Shown here: one piece after another, positions 53,626 through 63,745 of the stretch
Layout: every line of letters starts with the position of its first letter
How positions within the stretch are numbered: position 1 is the stretch's first letter
NCBI GenBank assembly: GCA_900469475.1
Contig: UBXG01000010.1
Span: forward strand, 175,959-239,958
Source of the DNA: Hyphomicrobiales bacterium
GTDB lineage: Bacteria > Pseudomonadota > Alphaproteobacteria > Rhizobiales > Rhizobiaceae
Direction: 5' to 3'
DNA: 64,000 nt
The notes under the pieces: generated by a model
The model's database searches: none
What the model saw: the letters and a program-made list of their open reading frames with translations, nothing else
What the model was told of the DNA's origin: nothing
Program-made: the position numbers and the translations under genes

Positions 53626-55012
53626 GTCGCTCACCGCTCGCGTCCTGCTGCTGACCACGCTTTGGTCCGCCGTGGCGCTGGTGGTGATCGGCCTCGTCAT
53701 CTCGAATATCTATCGCAAGAGCGCCGAGCGCGGTTTCCAGGACCTGTTGCGCGCGCAGCTCTATAACGTCATCAACTCGGTGACGATCGGCGACCAGGGC
53801 ACATTGTCAGGCAGCCCGCAGCTCGGTGATTTGCGTTTTGCTCAGCCGAAGACCGGCTGGTACTGGATGGTCGAGCCGCTTGGCACCTATACGGCGACGC
53901 CACTGGTCTCGCCGTCGCTCGGCGCATCGAACCTGCCTGTTCTCTCCGTGCTGGAAGCGCCCTTCGACAAGAATTACGAACGCTATTACATCGTCACCGA
54001 TGCCTTCGGAAACCGCGTCCAGGTAGCCGAAACGGAAGTCGTGCTCGACACGGACGGCCGCGCCGCACGCTTCCGTGTGACCGGCAATGTGGCCGTGGTC
54101 GAGGACGACGTCCGCAATTTCTCCCACAGCCTCTACTTCGCACTCGTCGGCTTCGGCGTCGGAAGCTTGATCGTCAATGCGCTCGCCATTCTCTACGGCC
54201 TGAAACCGCTCGACAAGGCGCGCGCCGCGCTGGAGCGCATCCGCGCCGGTGAAAGCGAACGCTTGCAGGGCGATTTCCCGCGTGAGATCCTGCCGCTTGC
54301 CAATGAGATCAACGCGCTGATCGAGAGCAACCGGCGTATCGTCGAGCGCGCCCGCATGCAGGTCGGCAATCTCGCGCACTCGCTGAAAACGCCGATTGCG
54401 GTGCTGCTCAACGAATCCCGCGTCTTGGAGCGCTCACATGGCGATTTGGTGAAGAACCAGGCAGAAGCCATGCAGGGGCAGGTGCAATCCTATCTCAATC
54501 GTGCCCGCATCGCCGCCCAGCGCGAATCCGTGCTGGCACGCACCGAGGCCGAGCCGGCGCTGGAACGGCTCGTCCGTGTCATGCGCCGGCTGAACGCCGA
54601 CAAGGAGTTCGAACTCTCCGTCTCGCCCAATCTGGCGCTCGCCATGGAGCAGCAGGATCTCGAGGAGACGGTCGGCAATCTCCTCGAAAATGCCGCCCGC
54701 TTTGCCGAACACAAGGTGCGTCTGGTTGCAAACGAGGCGCCGGCCGAGATCAAGGGCATCGATCCGGCGCGGCGCCACTGGGTGGAACTGGTGGTTGAGG
54801 ACGACGGTCCCGGGCTGGAGCCGGATCAGATCCGCGAAGCCCTGAAGCGCGGGCGCAGACTGGACGAGAGCAAGCCCGGCACGGGGCTTGGGCTTTCGAT
54901 CGTCAGCGAGATCACCAACGAATATCAAGGCCGTTTCGAGCTCTCCCGGGGTAGCTGGGGCGGGCTTCGGGCAAGCCTAATTTTGCCGGGCCTTATGAAG
55001 GATGTTGCGTGA
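53615..55012 (+). CDS. feuQ: sensor histidine kinase FeuQ
   Basis: A 465-residue inner-membrane kinase. Two membrane helices (about 10-34 and 172-195) flank a periplasmic sensor domain of about 135 residues. A HAMP-like linker follows, then HisKA with His255 in NLAHSLKTPIAVLL, and HATPase with NLLENAARFA, EDDGPGL and GTGLGLSIV. It is PhoQ-like in layout. The sensor domain is the expected target of FeuN. It starts inside feuP. Confidence 0.88.
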   Translation: MRIKSLTARVLLLTTLWSAVALVVIGLVISNIYRKSAERGFQDLLRAQLYNVINSVTIGDQGTLSGSPQLGDLRFAQPKTGWYWMVEPLGTYTATPLVSPSLGASNLPVLSVLEAPFDKNYERYYIVTDAFGNRVQVAETEVVLDTDGRAARFRVTGNVAVVEDDVRNFSHSLYFALVGFGVGSLIVNALAILYGLKPLDKARAALERIRAGESERLQGDFPREILPLANEINALIESNRRIVERARMQVGNLAHSLKTPIAVLLNESRVLERSHGDLVKNQAEAMQGQVQSYLNRARIAAQRESVLARTEAEPALERLVRVMRRLNADKEFELSVSPNLALAMEQQDLEETVGNLLENAARFAEHKVRLVANEAPAEIKGIDPARRHWVELVVEDDGPGLEPDQIREALKRGRRLDESKPGTGLGLSIVSEITNEYQGRFELSRGSWGGLRASLILPGLMKDVA

Positions 55013-55020
55013 GGAACGGC

Positions 55021-55107
55021 ATGATGCCAAAAGACGTTGTGGGTCATGATGATGCCGCAGCGCAGTACCTATTGGTTTTGCTTTTTGATACTGGTTCGGT
55101 TGTATGA
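55021..55107 (+). CDS. possible 28-residue upstream peptide
   Basis: A short frame (MMPKDVVGHDDAAAQYLLVL and on) with AGGA six bases before it. Its stop overlaps the start of the lipoprotein gene (ATGA). It begins nine bases after the feuQ stop. It could be a leader peptide that couples translation, or chance; weakly supported. Confidence 0.3.
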   Translation: MMPKDVVGHDDAAAQYLLVLLFDTGSVV

Positions 55108-55535
55108 AGCTTCGTACCTTTTTCCTGGTCGTCCCCTCTCTTTTCGCCGCCCTTGCGCTTTCTGGTTGCTCGACCACGAGCAGCTTGGGAGGCGGCAAGA
55201 GCCTGTTTTCGTCCGCGAAGCCTCCGGCCTCCGCGACCTTCATCAATGCTCTTGATGGTGGCATCGTCGAGCGCACCGGCGTCAAGCTCAGCGACAGCGA
55301 CAAGCAGCGCGCGCTGGAGGCAGAATATCGGGCGCTTGAGACCTCGCCGCTTGGCCAACCCGTGGCATGGAAGGGCAGGAATGCAAGTGGCGAGGTTGTC
55401 CCCGCTGCGCCATATCAGGTCGGCTCGCAGAATTGCCGGCAATATACGCATACCCTCACGGTCGACGGCAAGCCGACGACGGCAAGGGGCGCAGCCTGCC
55501 GCAATGACGACGGCACCTGGACGCCGCTTGAATAG
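55104..55535 (+). CDS. lipoprotein, RT0821/17-kDa surface-antigen type
   Basis: A 143-residue outer-membrane lipoprotein. The lipobox LSGC places the lipidated cysteine at about residue 22. The mature domain resembles the 17-kDa surface antigen group, with DKQRALEAEYRALE (about 72-85) and a C-terminal beta part containing two cysteines (GSQNCRQYTHTL, AACRNDDGTW). Its role in the envelope is unknown. Its start overlaps the stop of a possible 28-residue peptide downstream of feuQ. Confidence 0.75.
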   Translation: MKLRTFFLVVPSLFAALALSGCSTTSSLGGGKSLFSSAKPPASATFINALDGGIVERTGVKLSDSDKQRALEAEYRALETSPLGQPVAWKGRNASGEVVPAAPYQVGSQNCRQYTHTLTVDGKPTTARGAACRNDDGTWTPLE

Positions 55536-55630
55536 GCGTCTGCAATGAAAGGCGCGGCCAAACGCCTCAAATCTTCGTCAGATGGCCTTTCCCGGTTGGA
55601 ATAAGCGCCCCGTTAAAGTATTGGGCGTCT

Positions 55631-56773
55631 ATGCTGTTCTGGATTCTCGTGGCCGTTCTTACGGCGGTTGTCGGCGCTGTGCTGCTCTATCCTCTTCTGC
55701 GTGGTGCGAAGGAGGCGGAGGGCGGCCGTTCCGGCGAGGCTGAGGTCTATCGCGATCAGCTTCGTGAACTGGAGCGCGATCTCGCCGGCGGCCTCATCTC
55801 CGCGCAGGAGGCAGGCTATGCCCGCGCCGAAATAGGACGGCGCCTCATTGCTGCCGCCAAAGACGAGAAGACGGCCGCGAAATCGCCGGCACGTGGCAGC
55901 TATCGTCTTGCTCAGGCCTTCATCATCGTCCTTCTTCCGGCCGTTGGCCTCTGTCTTTATCTTGTCAACGGCGATCCCGGCTTGCCGGCGCAGCCGCTGG
56001 AAGCGCGGCTGGAGAAGCCGGGAAACGATCTCGCCATCTCAATCGTCAAGATAGAGCAGCATCTGGCCAAGAACCCGGATGACGCCAAGGGCTGGGAAGT
56101 CCTGGCACCCATCTATTTCAAGACCAACCGTGTCGGCGATGCGGAGCTTGCCTATCGCAATGTCATCCGTCTGTTGGGGCCGAATGCGGCCCGGCTTGGC
56201 GATCTGGGCGAGGTGCTGGTCGTCAAGGCCAATGGCATAGTAACGGCGGAGGCGCGGGACGTGCTACAGCAATCGCTTGCGCTCGATGCCGCCAATCCGC
56301 GCACGCTTTTCTATCTGGCGCTCGCGCTGGAGCAGGAGGGCAAGGCTGCCGATGCGAAGACCGCCTTCGAGGCTCTCGCCAAGCAATCGCCGCCTGACGC
56401 GCCCTGGCTTGCTGTCGTCGATCAACACATCGTCAAGAATGGCGGCCAGCCGATGGCGTCGGCAAATGACAAGGCGCCCGGCAATCCGACGGCGGAGGAT
56501 GTCGCTGCGGCGAATGCGCTGAGCAGCGGCGATCGCCAGCAGATGATCCGCGGCATGGTCGACAGCCTCGATGCTAAGCTCAAGGAAGATCCCAAGAATT
56601 TCGAGGGCTGGATGCGGCTAATCCGCTCCTATGCGGTGTTGAATGATCGGGAGCGCGCAGCGGATGCGTTGAAGCGCGGTCTCGCGGCCTTTCCGGCCGA
56701 TGGAGGGGAGGGCCAGCAACTTCTGGCGCTGGCGAAAGAATTGGGATTGCCGACGGAGGTGACGCAGCAATGA
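55631..56773 (+). CDS. ccmI: cytochrome c maturation protein CcmI (CycH)
   Basis: A 380-residue CcmI/CycH protein that holds apocytochrome c for haem ligation. It has two N-terminal membrane helices (about 1-21 and 97-114), with a cytoplasmic loop carrying [15 protein letters not shown] periplasmic TPR domain follows (about 140-375; [40 protein letters not shown]). It opens the four-gene cyc operon and overlaps ccmE by four bases. Confidence 0.92.
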   Translation: MLFWILVAVLTAVVGAVLLYPLLRGAKEAEGGRSGEAEVYRDQLRELERDLAGGLISAQEAGYARAEIGRRLIAAAKDEKTAAKSPARGSYRLAQAFIIVLLPAVGLCLYLVNGDPGLPAQPLEARLEKPGNDLAISIVKIEQHLAKNPDDAKGWEVLAPIYFKTNRVGDAELAYRNVIRLLGPNAARLGDLGEVLVVKANGIVTAEARDVLQQSLALDAANPRTLFYLALALEQEGKAADAKTAFEALAKQSPPDAPWLAVVDQHIVKNGGQPMASANDKAPGNPTAEDVAAANALSSGDRQQMIRGMVDSLDAKLKEDPKNFEGWMRLIRSYAVLNDRERAADALKRGLAAFPADGGEGQQLLALAKELGLPTEVTQQ

Positions 56774-57219
56774 CCCGCAAGCAGAAACGTCTGGCTGTGA
56801 TCGCCGGCGGCATGGGTTTCATCGCCGTTGCCGTGCTGCTCGTGCTGTTCGCCTTCAGCCAGTCGGTCGCCTACTTCTATATGCCGGCGGATCTCGCCAA
56901 GACGCCCGTCAATGCCGGGACGCTGATCCGCCTCGGCGGGCTTGTCGGCGAGGGATCGATCGTGCGTGGTCAGGGTACGCAAGTGCAGTTCTCCGTCACG
57001 GACGGCACCGACACGATCAAGGTCAAGTATGACGGCATTCTGCCAGACCTGTTCCGCGAAGGGCAGGGTGTGGTGACCGAAGGCAGGTTCGAGCCGGGCA
57101 GCGACGTTTTTGTTGCCGACAGCGTGCTCGCCAAGCATGATGAGCGCTATATGCCGAAGCAGGTCGCCGATAAGCTGAAGGCCGATGGCGTCTGGAAGGG
57201 CGAGGAGGCCACCCGATGA
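56770..57219 (+). CDS. ccmE: periplasmic haem chaperone CcmE (CycJ)
   Basis: A 149-residue haem chaperone with one N-terminal membrane anchor (about 8-30) and an OB-fold domain. The covalent haem-binding histidine is His123 in [11 protein letters not shown], followed by the Tyr that contacts haem. It receives haem from the CcmABCD side and passes it to CcmF/H. Four-base overlaps with ccmI and ccmF. Confidence 0.93.
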   Translation: MTRKQKRLAVIAGGMGFIAVAVLLVLFAFSQSVAYFYMPADLAKTPVNAGTLIRLGGLVGEGSIVRGQGTQVQFSVTDGTDTIKVKYDGILPDLFREGQGVVTEGRFEPGSDVFVADSVLAKHDERYMPKQVADKLKADGVWKGEEATR

Positions 57220-59204
57220 TCATCGAGCTCGGACACTATGCGTTGGTGCTGGCGCTCGCCACCGCACTCATCGTCTCCATCCTTCCGGTGATCGGCGCCA
57301 GGCGCGGCGACGTGTCCATGATGGATATCGCCCCCGTCGGCGCGATCGTCATGTTCCTGCTGGTCGCCTTCTCCTTCGGCGTGCTGACCTATGCCTATGT
57401 CGCCTCTGATTTCTCCGTCCTCAACGTCTGGGCCAATTCCCATTCGCTGATGCCGCTGGTCTTCAAGATCTCCGGCGTCTGGGGCAATCACGAGGGATCG
57501 ATGATGCTCTGGCTGTTGATCCTGGCGCTCTTCAGCGCGCTCGTCGCGCTCTTCGGGCGCAATCTGCCCGATGTGCTGCGCGCCAACGTTCTGGCTGTGC
57601 AGTCGTGGATCTCCTCGGCCTTTCTGGTCTTCATCCTGCTCACCTCCAATCCGTTCCTTCGGCTCAACCCGGCGCCGGCGGAGGGCAAGGATCTCAATCC
57701 CGTCCTCCAGGATATCGGCCTCGCGATCCATCCGCCGCTGCTCTATCTCGGCTATGTCGGCTTCTCGGTCTGCTTCTCCTTTGCTGTCGCCGCACTTTTG
57801 GAAGGTCGCATCGATGCCGCCTGGGCGCGCTGGGTCCGCCCCTGGACGCTGGCTGCCTGGAGCTTCCTGACGCTTGGTATCGCCATGGGTTCCTATTGGG
57901 CCTATTACGAGCTCGGCTGGGGCGGCTGGTGGTTCTGGGACCCGGTGGAAAACGCCTCCTTCATGCCCTGGCTTGCCGGCACGGCGCTGCTGCATTCGGC
58001 GGTTGTCATGGAAAAGCGCGATGCTCTGAAGATCTGGACGGTGCTGCTGGCAATCCTGACGTTTTCGCTGTCGCTGCTCGGTACCTTCCTCGTCCGCTCG
58101 GGCGTGCTGACCTCCGTCCATTCCTTCGCCAGCGATCCGACGCGCGGTATCTTCATCCTCTGCATTCTCCTGATCTTCATCGGCGGGGCTTTGTCGCTGT
58201 TTGCCCTGCGCGCACCGAAGCTTGCCGCCGGCGGATTGTTCGCGCCGATCTCGCGTGAGGGCGCGCTGGTGTTGAACAACCTGATCCTCACGGTCGCCTG
58301 CGGAACGGTGTTGACCGGTACGCTCTATCCGCTGGCGCTCGAAACACTGACCGGCGACAAGATTTCCGTTGGGCCGCCCTTCTTCAACATGACCTTCGGA
58401 TTGCTGATGACGCCGATCCTCGTTGCCGTGCCGTTCGGCCCGCTGCTCGCCTGGAAGCGCGGCGATCTGCTCGGTGCGCTGCAGAGGCTTTATGTCATTG
58501 CGGGCCTGGCCTTCCTGGCCGGCCTTGTCCTGTTCTATGTCGAGCATGGTGGGCCAGTGCTTGCCGCTCTCGGCCTCGCCGCCGGCTTCTTCATGGTCTT
58601 CGGCGCCTTGGCCGACCTCTGGTATCGCGCCGGCGTCGGCAAGGTGGCGGCTGGTGTCGCGTGGCGCCGCCTGAGCGGGCTGCCGCGCTCTGCGTTTGGC
58701 ACGGCGCTTGCCCATGCCGGCCTCGGCATCACTGTCCTCGGCATCGTCGCGGTGACGACCTTCGAGGCGGAACACATCACCAGCATGAAGCCGGGCGAGA
58801 CAGCCGAGCTCGGCGGCTACAGCCTGCGCTTTGACGGCGTGCAGCCCGGCGTCGGCCCGAATTTCACCGAGGATCGCGCCCACTTCACAGTCAGCCGTGG
58901 CGGGGTTGTCTTTGCAGAAATGTCGTCCGCCAAGCGCGTCTTCACTGCAAGCCGCACGGCGACGACCGAATCCGGCATTCTCACCCTAGGTCTCAACCAA
59001 CTCTATGTATCGGTCGGCGACGCCAACAAGGATGGCGGCATGGTCGTGCGCATTTGGTGGAAGCCGTTCATTCTTTGCATCTGGCTGGGAGCGCTGGTTA
59101 TGGCGATCGGCGGTTTCGTGTCGCTCAGCGACCGTCGTCTGCGCGTCGGCGCTCCGAGCCGGAAGACGAAACCAGTTCGTTCGACCCTGGAGCCGGCCGA
59201 ATGA
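57216..59204 (+). CDS. ccmF: haem lyase subunit CcmF (CycK)
   Basis: A 662-residue multi-spanning inner-membrane protein with about fifteen helices. The tryptophan-rich haem-handling motif is [17 protein letters not shown] (about 226-242). Conserved histidines lie in [10 protein letters not shown] and in [11 protein letters not shown]. Together with CcmI and CcmH it ligates haem to apocytochromes in the periplasm, including the two cytochromes at 14-15.7 kb. ATGA overlaps at both ends. Confidence 0.94.
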   Translation: MIIELGHYALVLALATALIVSILPVIGARRGDVSMMDIAPVGAIVMFLLVAFSFGVLTYAYVASDFSVLNVWANSHSLMPLVFKISGVWGNHEGSMMLWLLILALFSALVALFGRNLPDVLRANVLAVQSWISSAFLVFILLTSNPFLRLNPAPAEGKDLNPVLQDIGLAIHPPLLYLGYVGFSVCFSFAVAALLEGRIDAAWARWVRPWTLAAWSFLTLGIAMGSYWAYYELGWGGWWFWDPVENASFMPWLAGTALLHSAVVMEKRDALKIWTVLLAILTFSLSLLGTFLVRSGVLTSVHSFASDPTRGIFILCILLIFIGGALSLFALRAPKLAAGGLFAPISREGALVLNNLILTVACGTVLTGTLYPLALETLTGDKISVGPPFFNMTFGLLMTPILVAVPFGPLLAWKRGDLLGALQRLYVIAGLAFLAGLVLFYVEHGGPVLAALGLAAGFFMVFGALADLWYRAGVGKVAAGVAWRRLSGLPRSAFGTALAHAGLGITVLGIVAVTTFEAEHITSMKPGETAELGGYSLRFDGVQPGVGPNFTEDRAHFTVSRGGVVFAEMSSAKRVFTASRTATTESGILTLGLNQLYVSVGDANKDGGMVVRIWWKPFILCIWLGALVMAIGGFVSLSDRRLRVGAPSRKTKPVRSTLEPAE

Positions 59205-59707
59205 CCGGCCGTCGGCAGACATCGCGCTTTGCCGGAATCCGCAGTCTTTGCGGCGCAATATGGCTGGTTCTTTGCCTTGTTGCACTTCTGGCGCCAATGA
59301 GTGCCTTTGCGGTCAATCCGGACGAAGTTTTGCCCGATTCGGCCTTGGAGGCGCGGGCGCGGACGATCTCGGCCGAACTGCGCTGCATGGTCTGCCAGAA
59401 TCAATCCATCGATGATTCCAATGCCGATCTCGCGCGGGACCTGCGCTTGCTGGTCCGCAAACGCCTGACCGATGGCGACACTGATCAGCAGGTGCTCGAT
59501 TACATCGTCTCCCGCTATGGCGAGTTCGTGCTGCTCAAGCCGCGCCTAAGCGAAAAGACATACATCCTCTGGGGAGCACCGATCGCGCTCTTCGTAGCGG
59601 GCGCATTGGCCCTTGCCGTCTATGCGCGCCGCCGCGCGGGCAAGCCCACCGGTAGCTCTCTGAACGCCGATGAAGAGGCGCAGTTAAAAGATATCCTCGG
59701 GAAGTGA
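59201..59707 (+). CDS. ccmH: thiol oxidoreductase subunit CcmH (CycL)
   Basis: A 168-residue exported protein. The signal peptide is about 1-37, then the [11 protein letters not shown] motif with Cys62 and Cys65 that reduces the CXXCH thiols of apocytochromes. A C-terminal membrane helix follows (about 124-145). The true start is ATG 59201 in the ccmF stop overlap. Length is that of the short CcmH form, with CcmI encoded separately. Confidence 0.93.
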   Translation: MTGRRQTSRFAGIRSLCGAIWLVLCLVALLAPMSAFAVNPDEVLPDSALEARARTISAELRCMVCQNQSIDDSNADLARDLRLLVRKRLTDGDTDQQVLDYIVSRYGEFVLLKPRLSEKTYILWGAPIALFVAGALALAVYARRRAGKPTGSSLNADEEAQLKDILGK

Positions 59708-59875
59708 CGCGGCCGTCGTCTTTCGTCATAACGTTGCATCGATACCTTACATTACGAATTTTTCATGGGGCGGACAGTTCGTTGTAAGGTGCCGTGCCCT
59801 ATATCTTCATTATGATGCACCATAGCCGGTTTCGCCCGGCGCAAATCTGACGAGAAACGAAAAGGTAATTCGCAT

Positions 59876-61429
59876 ATGTTCAGGAATATCAAGGACACTT
59901 TGTCCCGCAGCACTGCTATGAAGGCTTCCGTCGTCGCAGGCCTCGCTGTTGCTGCCTTGGCAACGGGTGTTCCGGCCGTGGTCCCGGGTGCCTATGCCGA
60001 TGCCGTCAACGTTCAGGCGCCGCAGGTTCCGAGCTTCGCCAATGTAGTGGATGCCGTTTCGCCGGCCGTCGTGTCGGTTCGCGTCGAATCCCGTGTCAAC
60101 TCGGTTGCCGACGAGGATGATTCTTTCGGTCTCGGCCGTGGCTTCGATGACCTTCCGGACGATCACCCGCTGAAGAAGTTCTTCCGCCAGTTCGAGCAGC
60201 AGCAGGGCCGCGGCCAGCAGCGCGGCCAGAACCAGCAGAAGAATTCTGACGACAAGGGCCACCTGCGCCCGGTCGCTCAAGGGTCCGGCTTCTTCGTTTC
60301 GGAAGATGGCTACATCGTCACCAACAACCACGTCGTTTCCGATGGTGCAGCTTTCGTCGTCGTCCTCAACGACGGCACTGAACTCGACGCCAAGCTCGTC
60401 GGCAAGGATAGCCGTACCGATCTCGCTGTCCTGAAAGTCGACCCCAAAGGCAAGAAGTTCACCTATGTCGGCTGGGCCGATGACTCCAAGGTTCGCGTCG
60501 GCGACTGGGTCGTTGCCGTCGGTAACCCGTTTGGCCTCGGTGGCACCGTGACCGCAGGTATCGTTTCGGCCCGGGGCCGCGATATCCATTCCGGTCCCTA
60601 TGACGATTACATCCAGATCGACGCACCGGTGAACAAGGGCAATTCCGGCGGCCCGACCTTCAACCTCAACGGCCAGGTGGTCGGCATCAATACCGCCATC
60701 TTCTCGCAGTCCGGCGGCAGCGTCGGCATCGCCTTCGCGATCCCGGCAACCACGGCCAAGGATGTCGTCGCCGACCTGATCAAGACCGGCACGGTTTCGC
60801 GCGGCTGGCTCGGCGTACAGATCCAGCCCGTCACCAAGGATATCGCCGAATCCCTCGGCTTGTCCGAAGCAAGCGGTGCTCTCGTGGTCTCCCCGCAGGA
60901 CGGCTCGCCGGGCCAGAAGGCCGGCATCAAGAACGGCGACGTCGTCACCGCCGTCAATGGCGACCCGGTCAAGGATCCGCGTGATTTGGCTCGTCGCATC
61001 GGCGCGATGCAGCCGGGTTCCAAGGTCGAGGTTTCTATCTGGCGCGCTGGCAAGTCGCAGTCGGTCACGGTTGAGCTCGGCACGCTTCCGGCCGATCAGA
61101 ATCAGGCCTCGAATGACGACTCGCAGCCGAGCCAGCCGCAGCAGCCGTCCTCCGAGAAGGCCCTGGCTGACCTTGGCCTGACCGTCGGCCCTTCCGATGA
61201 TGGCAAGGGCGTAGCGATCACGACCGTCGATCCCGACTCCGATGCCGCCGATAAGGGCGTGAAGGAAGGCGAAAAGATCACGTCGGTCAACAACCAGCAG
61301 GTCTCCAACGCCGGCGATATTGCCAAGATCATCGAGCAGGCGAAGAAGGACGGTCGCACCCGCGCCCTGTTCCAGATTCAGTCCGGTGACGGCAGCCGCT
61401 TCGTTGCTTTGCCGATCAACGCCGGTTGA
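59876..61429 (+). CDS. degP: periplasmic serine protease DegP (Do family)
   Basis: A 517-residue HtrA/DegP protease-chaperone. The signal peptide covers about 1-42. The trypsin-like domain has His152, Asp182 and Ser257 (GNSGGP), and two PDZ domains follow (about 290-380 and 415-510). A Gln/Arg-rich loop (about 107-127) precedes the catalytic His. It degrades misfolded envelope proteins. Location just after the ccm operon is shared with other rhizobia. It has its own promoter region (168 bp) and strong terminator. Confidence 0.93.
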   Translation: MFRNIKDTLSRSTAMKASVVAGLAVAALATGVPAVVPGAYADAVNVQAPQVPSFANVVDAVSPAVVSVRVESRVNSVADEDDSFGLGRGFDDLPDDHPLKKFFRQFEQQQGRGQQRGQNQQKNSDDKGHLRPVAQGSGFFVSEDGYIVTNNHVVSDGAAFVVVLNDGTELDAKLVGKDSRTDLAVLKVDPKGKKFTYVGWADDSKVRVGDWVVAVGNPFGLGGTVTAGIVSARGRDIHSGPYDDYIQIDAPVNKGNSGGPTFNLNGQVVGINTAIFSQSGGSVGIAFAIPATTAKDVVADLIKTGTVSRGWLGVQIQPVTKDIAESLGLSEASGALVVSPQDGSPGQKAGIKNGDVVTAVNGDPVKDPRDLARRIGAMQPGSKVEVSIWRAGKSQSVTVELGTLPADQNQASNDDSQPSQPQQPSSEKALADLGLTVGPSDDGKGVAITTVDPDSDAADKGVKEGEKITSVNNQQVSNAGDIAKIIEQAKKDGRTRALFQIQSGDGSRFVALPINAG

Positions 61430-61453
61430 TCCTTCAGGCGGATGAAATGCATT

Positions 61454-61496
61454 GGGAAAGCCGCGCAGGCCACGGCTTGTGCGGCTTTCCCTTTTA
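61454..61496 (+). terminator. strong intrinsic terminator after degP
   Basis: A perfect 11-bp stem (61454-61464 with 61481-61491), which can extend through the loop with two wobble pairs, followed by TTTT at 61492-61495. It separates degP from the two-component genes. Confidence 0.8.
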
Positions 61497-61614
61497 GAAC
61501 GTGTCAAATGACTGGTTCCAAGGCAGGTGAAAGATGACAACCGCTAGCCAACATGCCGTGAGTTCTCCCGATTCTGGTTGTGCCGAGGCAGCGTCGGCAG
61601 GTAATGTCGCTCAC

Positions 61615-62292
61615 ATGAAGATTCTGATCATCGAAGACGATCTTGAAGCGGCGGCTTACCTTACTAAGGCGTTTCGCGAGGCCGGCATCGTTGCCGATCA
61701 CGCGAGCGACGGCGAGAGCGGTCTCTTCATGGCCACCGAGAACACCTACGATGTCGCCATCATCGATCGCATGCTTCCGCGTCGGGACGGGCTGTCTGTT
61801 ATCAGCGAATTGCGCCGCAAGGGCGTGCATACGCCGGTTCTGATCCTTTCTGCGCTCGGCCAGGTTGACGATCGTGTCACCGGCCTGCGTGCTGGAGGTG
61901 ACGACTACCTGCCGAAACCCTATGCCTTCAGCGAGCTTCTTGCCCGTGTCGAAGTACTCGGCCGCCGCAAGGGAACGCCGGAGCAGGACGTCCTCTATCG
62001 TGTTGGTGATCTGGAACTGGACCGCCTCTCGCACGAGGTGCGCCGTGGCGGTAAGGAAATCCTGCTGCAGCCGCGTGAATTCCGTCTCTTGGAATATCTG
62101 ATGAAGAATGCCGGCCAGGTCGTCACCCGCACCATGCTGCTCGAGAATGTCTGGGATTATCATTTCGACCCCCAGACGAACGTCATCGACGTCCACGTTT
62201 CGCGCCTGCGCTCCAAGATCGAGAAGGATTTCAGCCAGCCGCTGCTGAAGACCATTCGTGGCGCCGGCTACATGATCAAGGACGAGGGATGA
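61615..62292 (+). CDS. OmpR/PhoB-type response regulator
   Basis: A 225-residue response regulator with phospho-acceptor Asp51 (AIIDRMLPRRDG), Lys in YLPKPYAFSELLA, and a C-terminal winged helix (LQPREFRLLEYL, then NVIDVHVSRLRSKI). The frame can also start at 61534, which has a better ribosome site and would add 27 residues (252 total). I prefer 61615 because the receiver fold begins there. It overlaps the kinase gene by four bases. Position after degP suggests an envelope-stress or metal role, which is inference. Confidence 0.87.
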   Translation: MKILIIEDDLEAAAYLTKAFREAGIVADHASDGESGLFMATENTYDVAIIDRMLPRRDGLSVISELRRKGVHTPVLILSALGQVDDRVTGLRAGGDDYLPKPYAFSELLARVEVLGRRKGTPEQDVLYRVGDLELDRLSHEVRRGGKEILLQPREFRLLEYLMKNAGQVVTRTMLLENVWDYHFDPQTNVIDVHVSRLRSKIEKDFSQPLLKTIRGAGYMIKDEG

Positions 62293-63704
62293 GTCGCTTC
62301 CGCGTCCTCTTCAAGTCCACAGCCGTTCGCCTTTCCGCCCTCTACATCCTTCTTTTCTCGCTTTGCGCCGCGACGCTGGTCTTCTATGTCACGGCCATGT
62401 CCGAACGGCTGCTGACGGGGCAGATCCGCGATGCCGTTCAGCAGGAGGTCAGCCAGGTCAAGCGTGCCTATGACATCGGCGGGCTGAACCTGCTTCTGCG
62501 CACCATGGAGCGTCGCGCCCGCCAGCCGGGTGCCAATCTCTATGTCATTGCGGGTCCTTCCGGTGACATCCTGGCCGGCAACGTCGCTTCCGTACAGCCA
62601 GGCGTGCTCGGGCAGGCTGGCTGGACGGAGCTTCCCTTCTCCTACGAGCGCTACACCGACGCCTCCAACGATCCGGAGCGCCGTCATCTGGCAATTGCCA
62701 ATATCTTCATTCTCGACAATGGCTTGCGTATCCTCATCGGCCGCGACCTCGGCGAGCCGGAGCGCTTCCGCGTGCTTGTGCGCCAGGCGCTGATGCTGGC
62801 ACTGGCGATTATGGGGCTCGGCGCATTGGTCATCTGGTTCGGTATCGGCCGGAACGCGCTGAAACGCATCGACCGGATGACGGATGCGGGCCGCAAGATC
62901 ATGGCGGGCGATCTCTCTCAGCGCCTGCCGGTCGGCGGTTCCGGCGACGAGTTCGACCGGATGTCGGCGTCGCTGAATGCCATGCTCGAGCGCATCGAGA
63001 AGCTGAACGAAGGGCTGCGGCAGGTCTCCGACAATATCGCCCACGACCTCAAGACCCCGTTGACGCGCCTGCGCAACAAGGCGGCCGATGCGCTCGACAA
63101 TGCCGATAGCGAAGGCCGCCGCACAGCGCTTGAGGGCATCATCGGCGAATCCGATCAGCTGATCCGCACCTTCAATGCGCTCCTGATGATTTCCCGCGTC
63201 GAGGCGGGTTCCGTGGCCGCAGAAATGACCGCGGTCGATCTTTCCTCCATCGTCGCCGATACGGCCGAACTTTACGAGCCGGTGGCGGAAGAGGCGGGTC
63301 TGGCGCTCACCGCCGAGATAGAGCCGGAAGTCGAAGTGCAAGGAAACCGCGAGCTGATCGGCCAGGCGCTGTTCAATCTCATCGACAATGCCCTTAAATA
63401 TGCGTCGGGCTGCAACGGAAAACCGGCGATTACTTTCAAGCTGGCGCGCACGAGCGACGCGGTGACGCTCGCCGTTGCCGATCATGGGCCGGGCATTCCT
63501 GCCCATCAGCGTGCCGATGTGGTCAAGCGTTTCTTTCGGCTGGACGAAAGCCGCTCTAAGCCGGGAACAGGCCTTGGCCTTGCGCTGGTGGAAGCCGTGA
63601 TGGAATTGCATGGCGGCCGGCTGGAGCTTTCCGATACCGATTCCGAAAATCCAGCCGCCAAGGGATTAACGGTCACCATGATCTTCCCCATGCAGAAACA
63701 ATAG
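62289..63704 (+). CDS. sensor histidine kinase
   Basis: A 471-residue inner-membrane kinase: two membrane helices (about 12-36 and 166-188) around a periplasmic domain of about 130 residues, then a HAMP domain (about 189-241). HisKA follows with His252 in DNIAHDLKTPLTRLRN, and HATPase_c with NLIDNALKYA, DHGPGIP and GTGLGLALVEA. It is the partner of the response regulator it overlaps. The same gene order (degP, regulator, kinase, glnE) is known in Sinorhizobium. The signal is unknown. Confidence 0.88.
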   Translation: MSRFRVLFKSTAVRLSALYILLFSLCAATLVFYVTAMSERLLTGQIRDAVQQEVSQVKRAYDIGGLNLLLRTMERRARQPGANLYVIAGPSGDILAGNVASVQPGVLGQAGWTELPFSYERYTDASNDPERRHLAIANIFILDNGLRILIGRDLGEPERFRVLVRQALMLALAIMGLGALVIWFGIGRNALKRIDRMTDAGRKIMAGDLSQRLPVGGSGDEFDRMSASLNAMLERIEKLNEGLRQVSDNIAHDLKTPLTRLRNKAADALDNADSEGRRTALEGIIGESDQLIRTFNALLMISRVEAGSVAAEMTAVDLSSIVADTAELYEPVAEEAGLALTAEIEPEVEVQGNRELIGQALFNLIDNALKYASGCNGKPAITFKLARTSDAVTLAVADHGPGIPAHQRADVVKRFFRLDESRSKPGTGLGLALVEAVMELHGGRLELSDTDSENPAAKGLTVTMIFPMQKQ

Positions 63705-63745
63705 GTTAATTCTGCAGTATCCGCTTGCTGTTTGGGGAGAACTGC

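Noticed and set aside
57147..58883. 578-codon frame antisense to ccmF.
   Set aside because: Low-complexity Arg/Glu/Gln/His composition typical of the mirror frame of a GC-rich membrane-protein gene; ccmF is certain.
59810..61540. 576-codon frame antisense to degP.
   Set aside because: Shadow of degP; Asp/Arg/Gly-rich without family features.
62268..63611. 447-codon frame antisense to the histidine kinase gene.
   Set aside because: Shadow frame; the kinase motifs on the plus strand are unambiguous.
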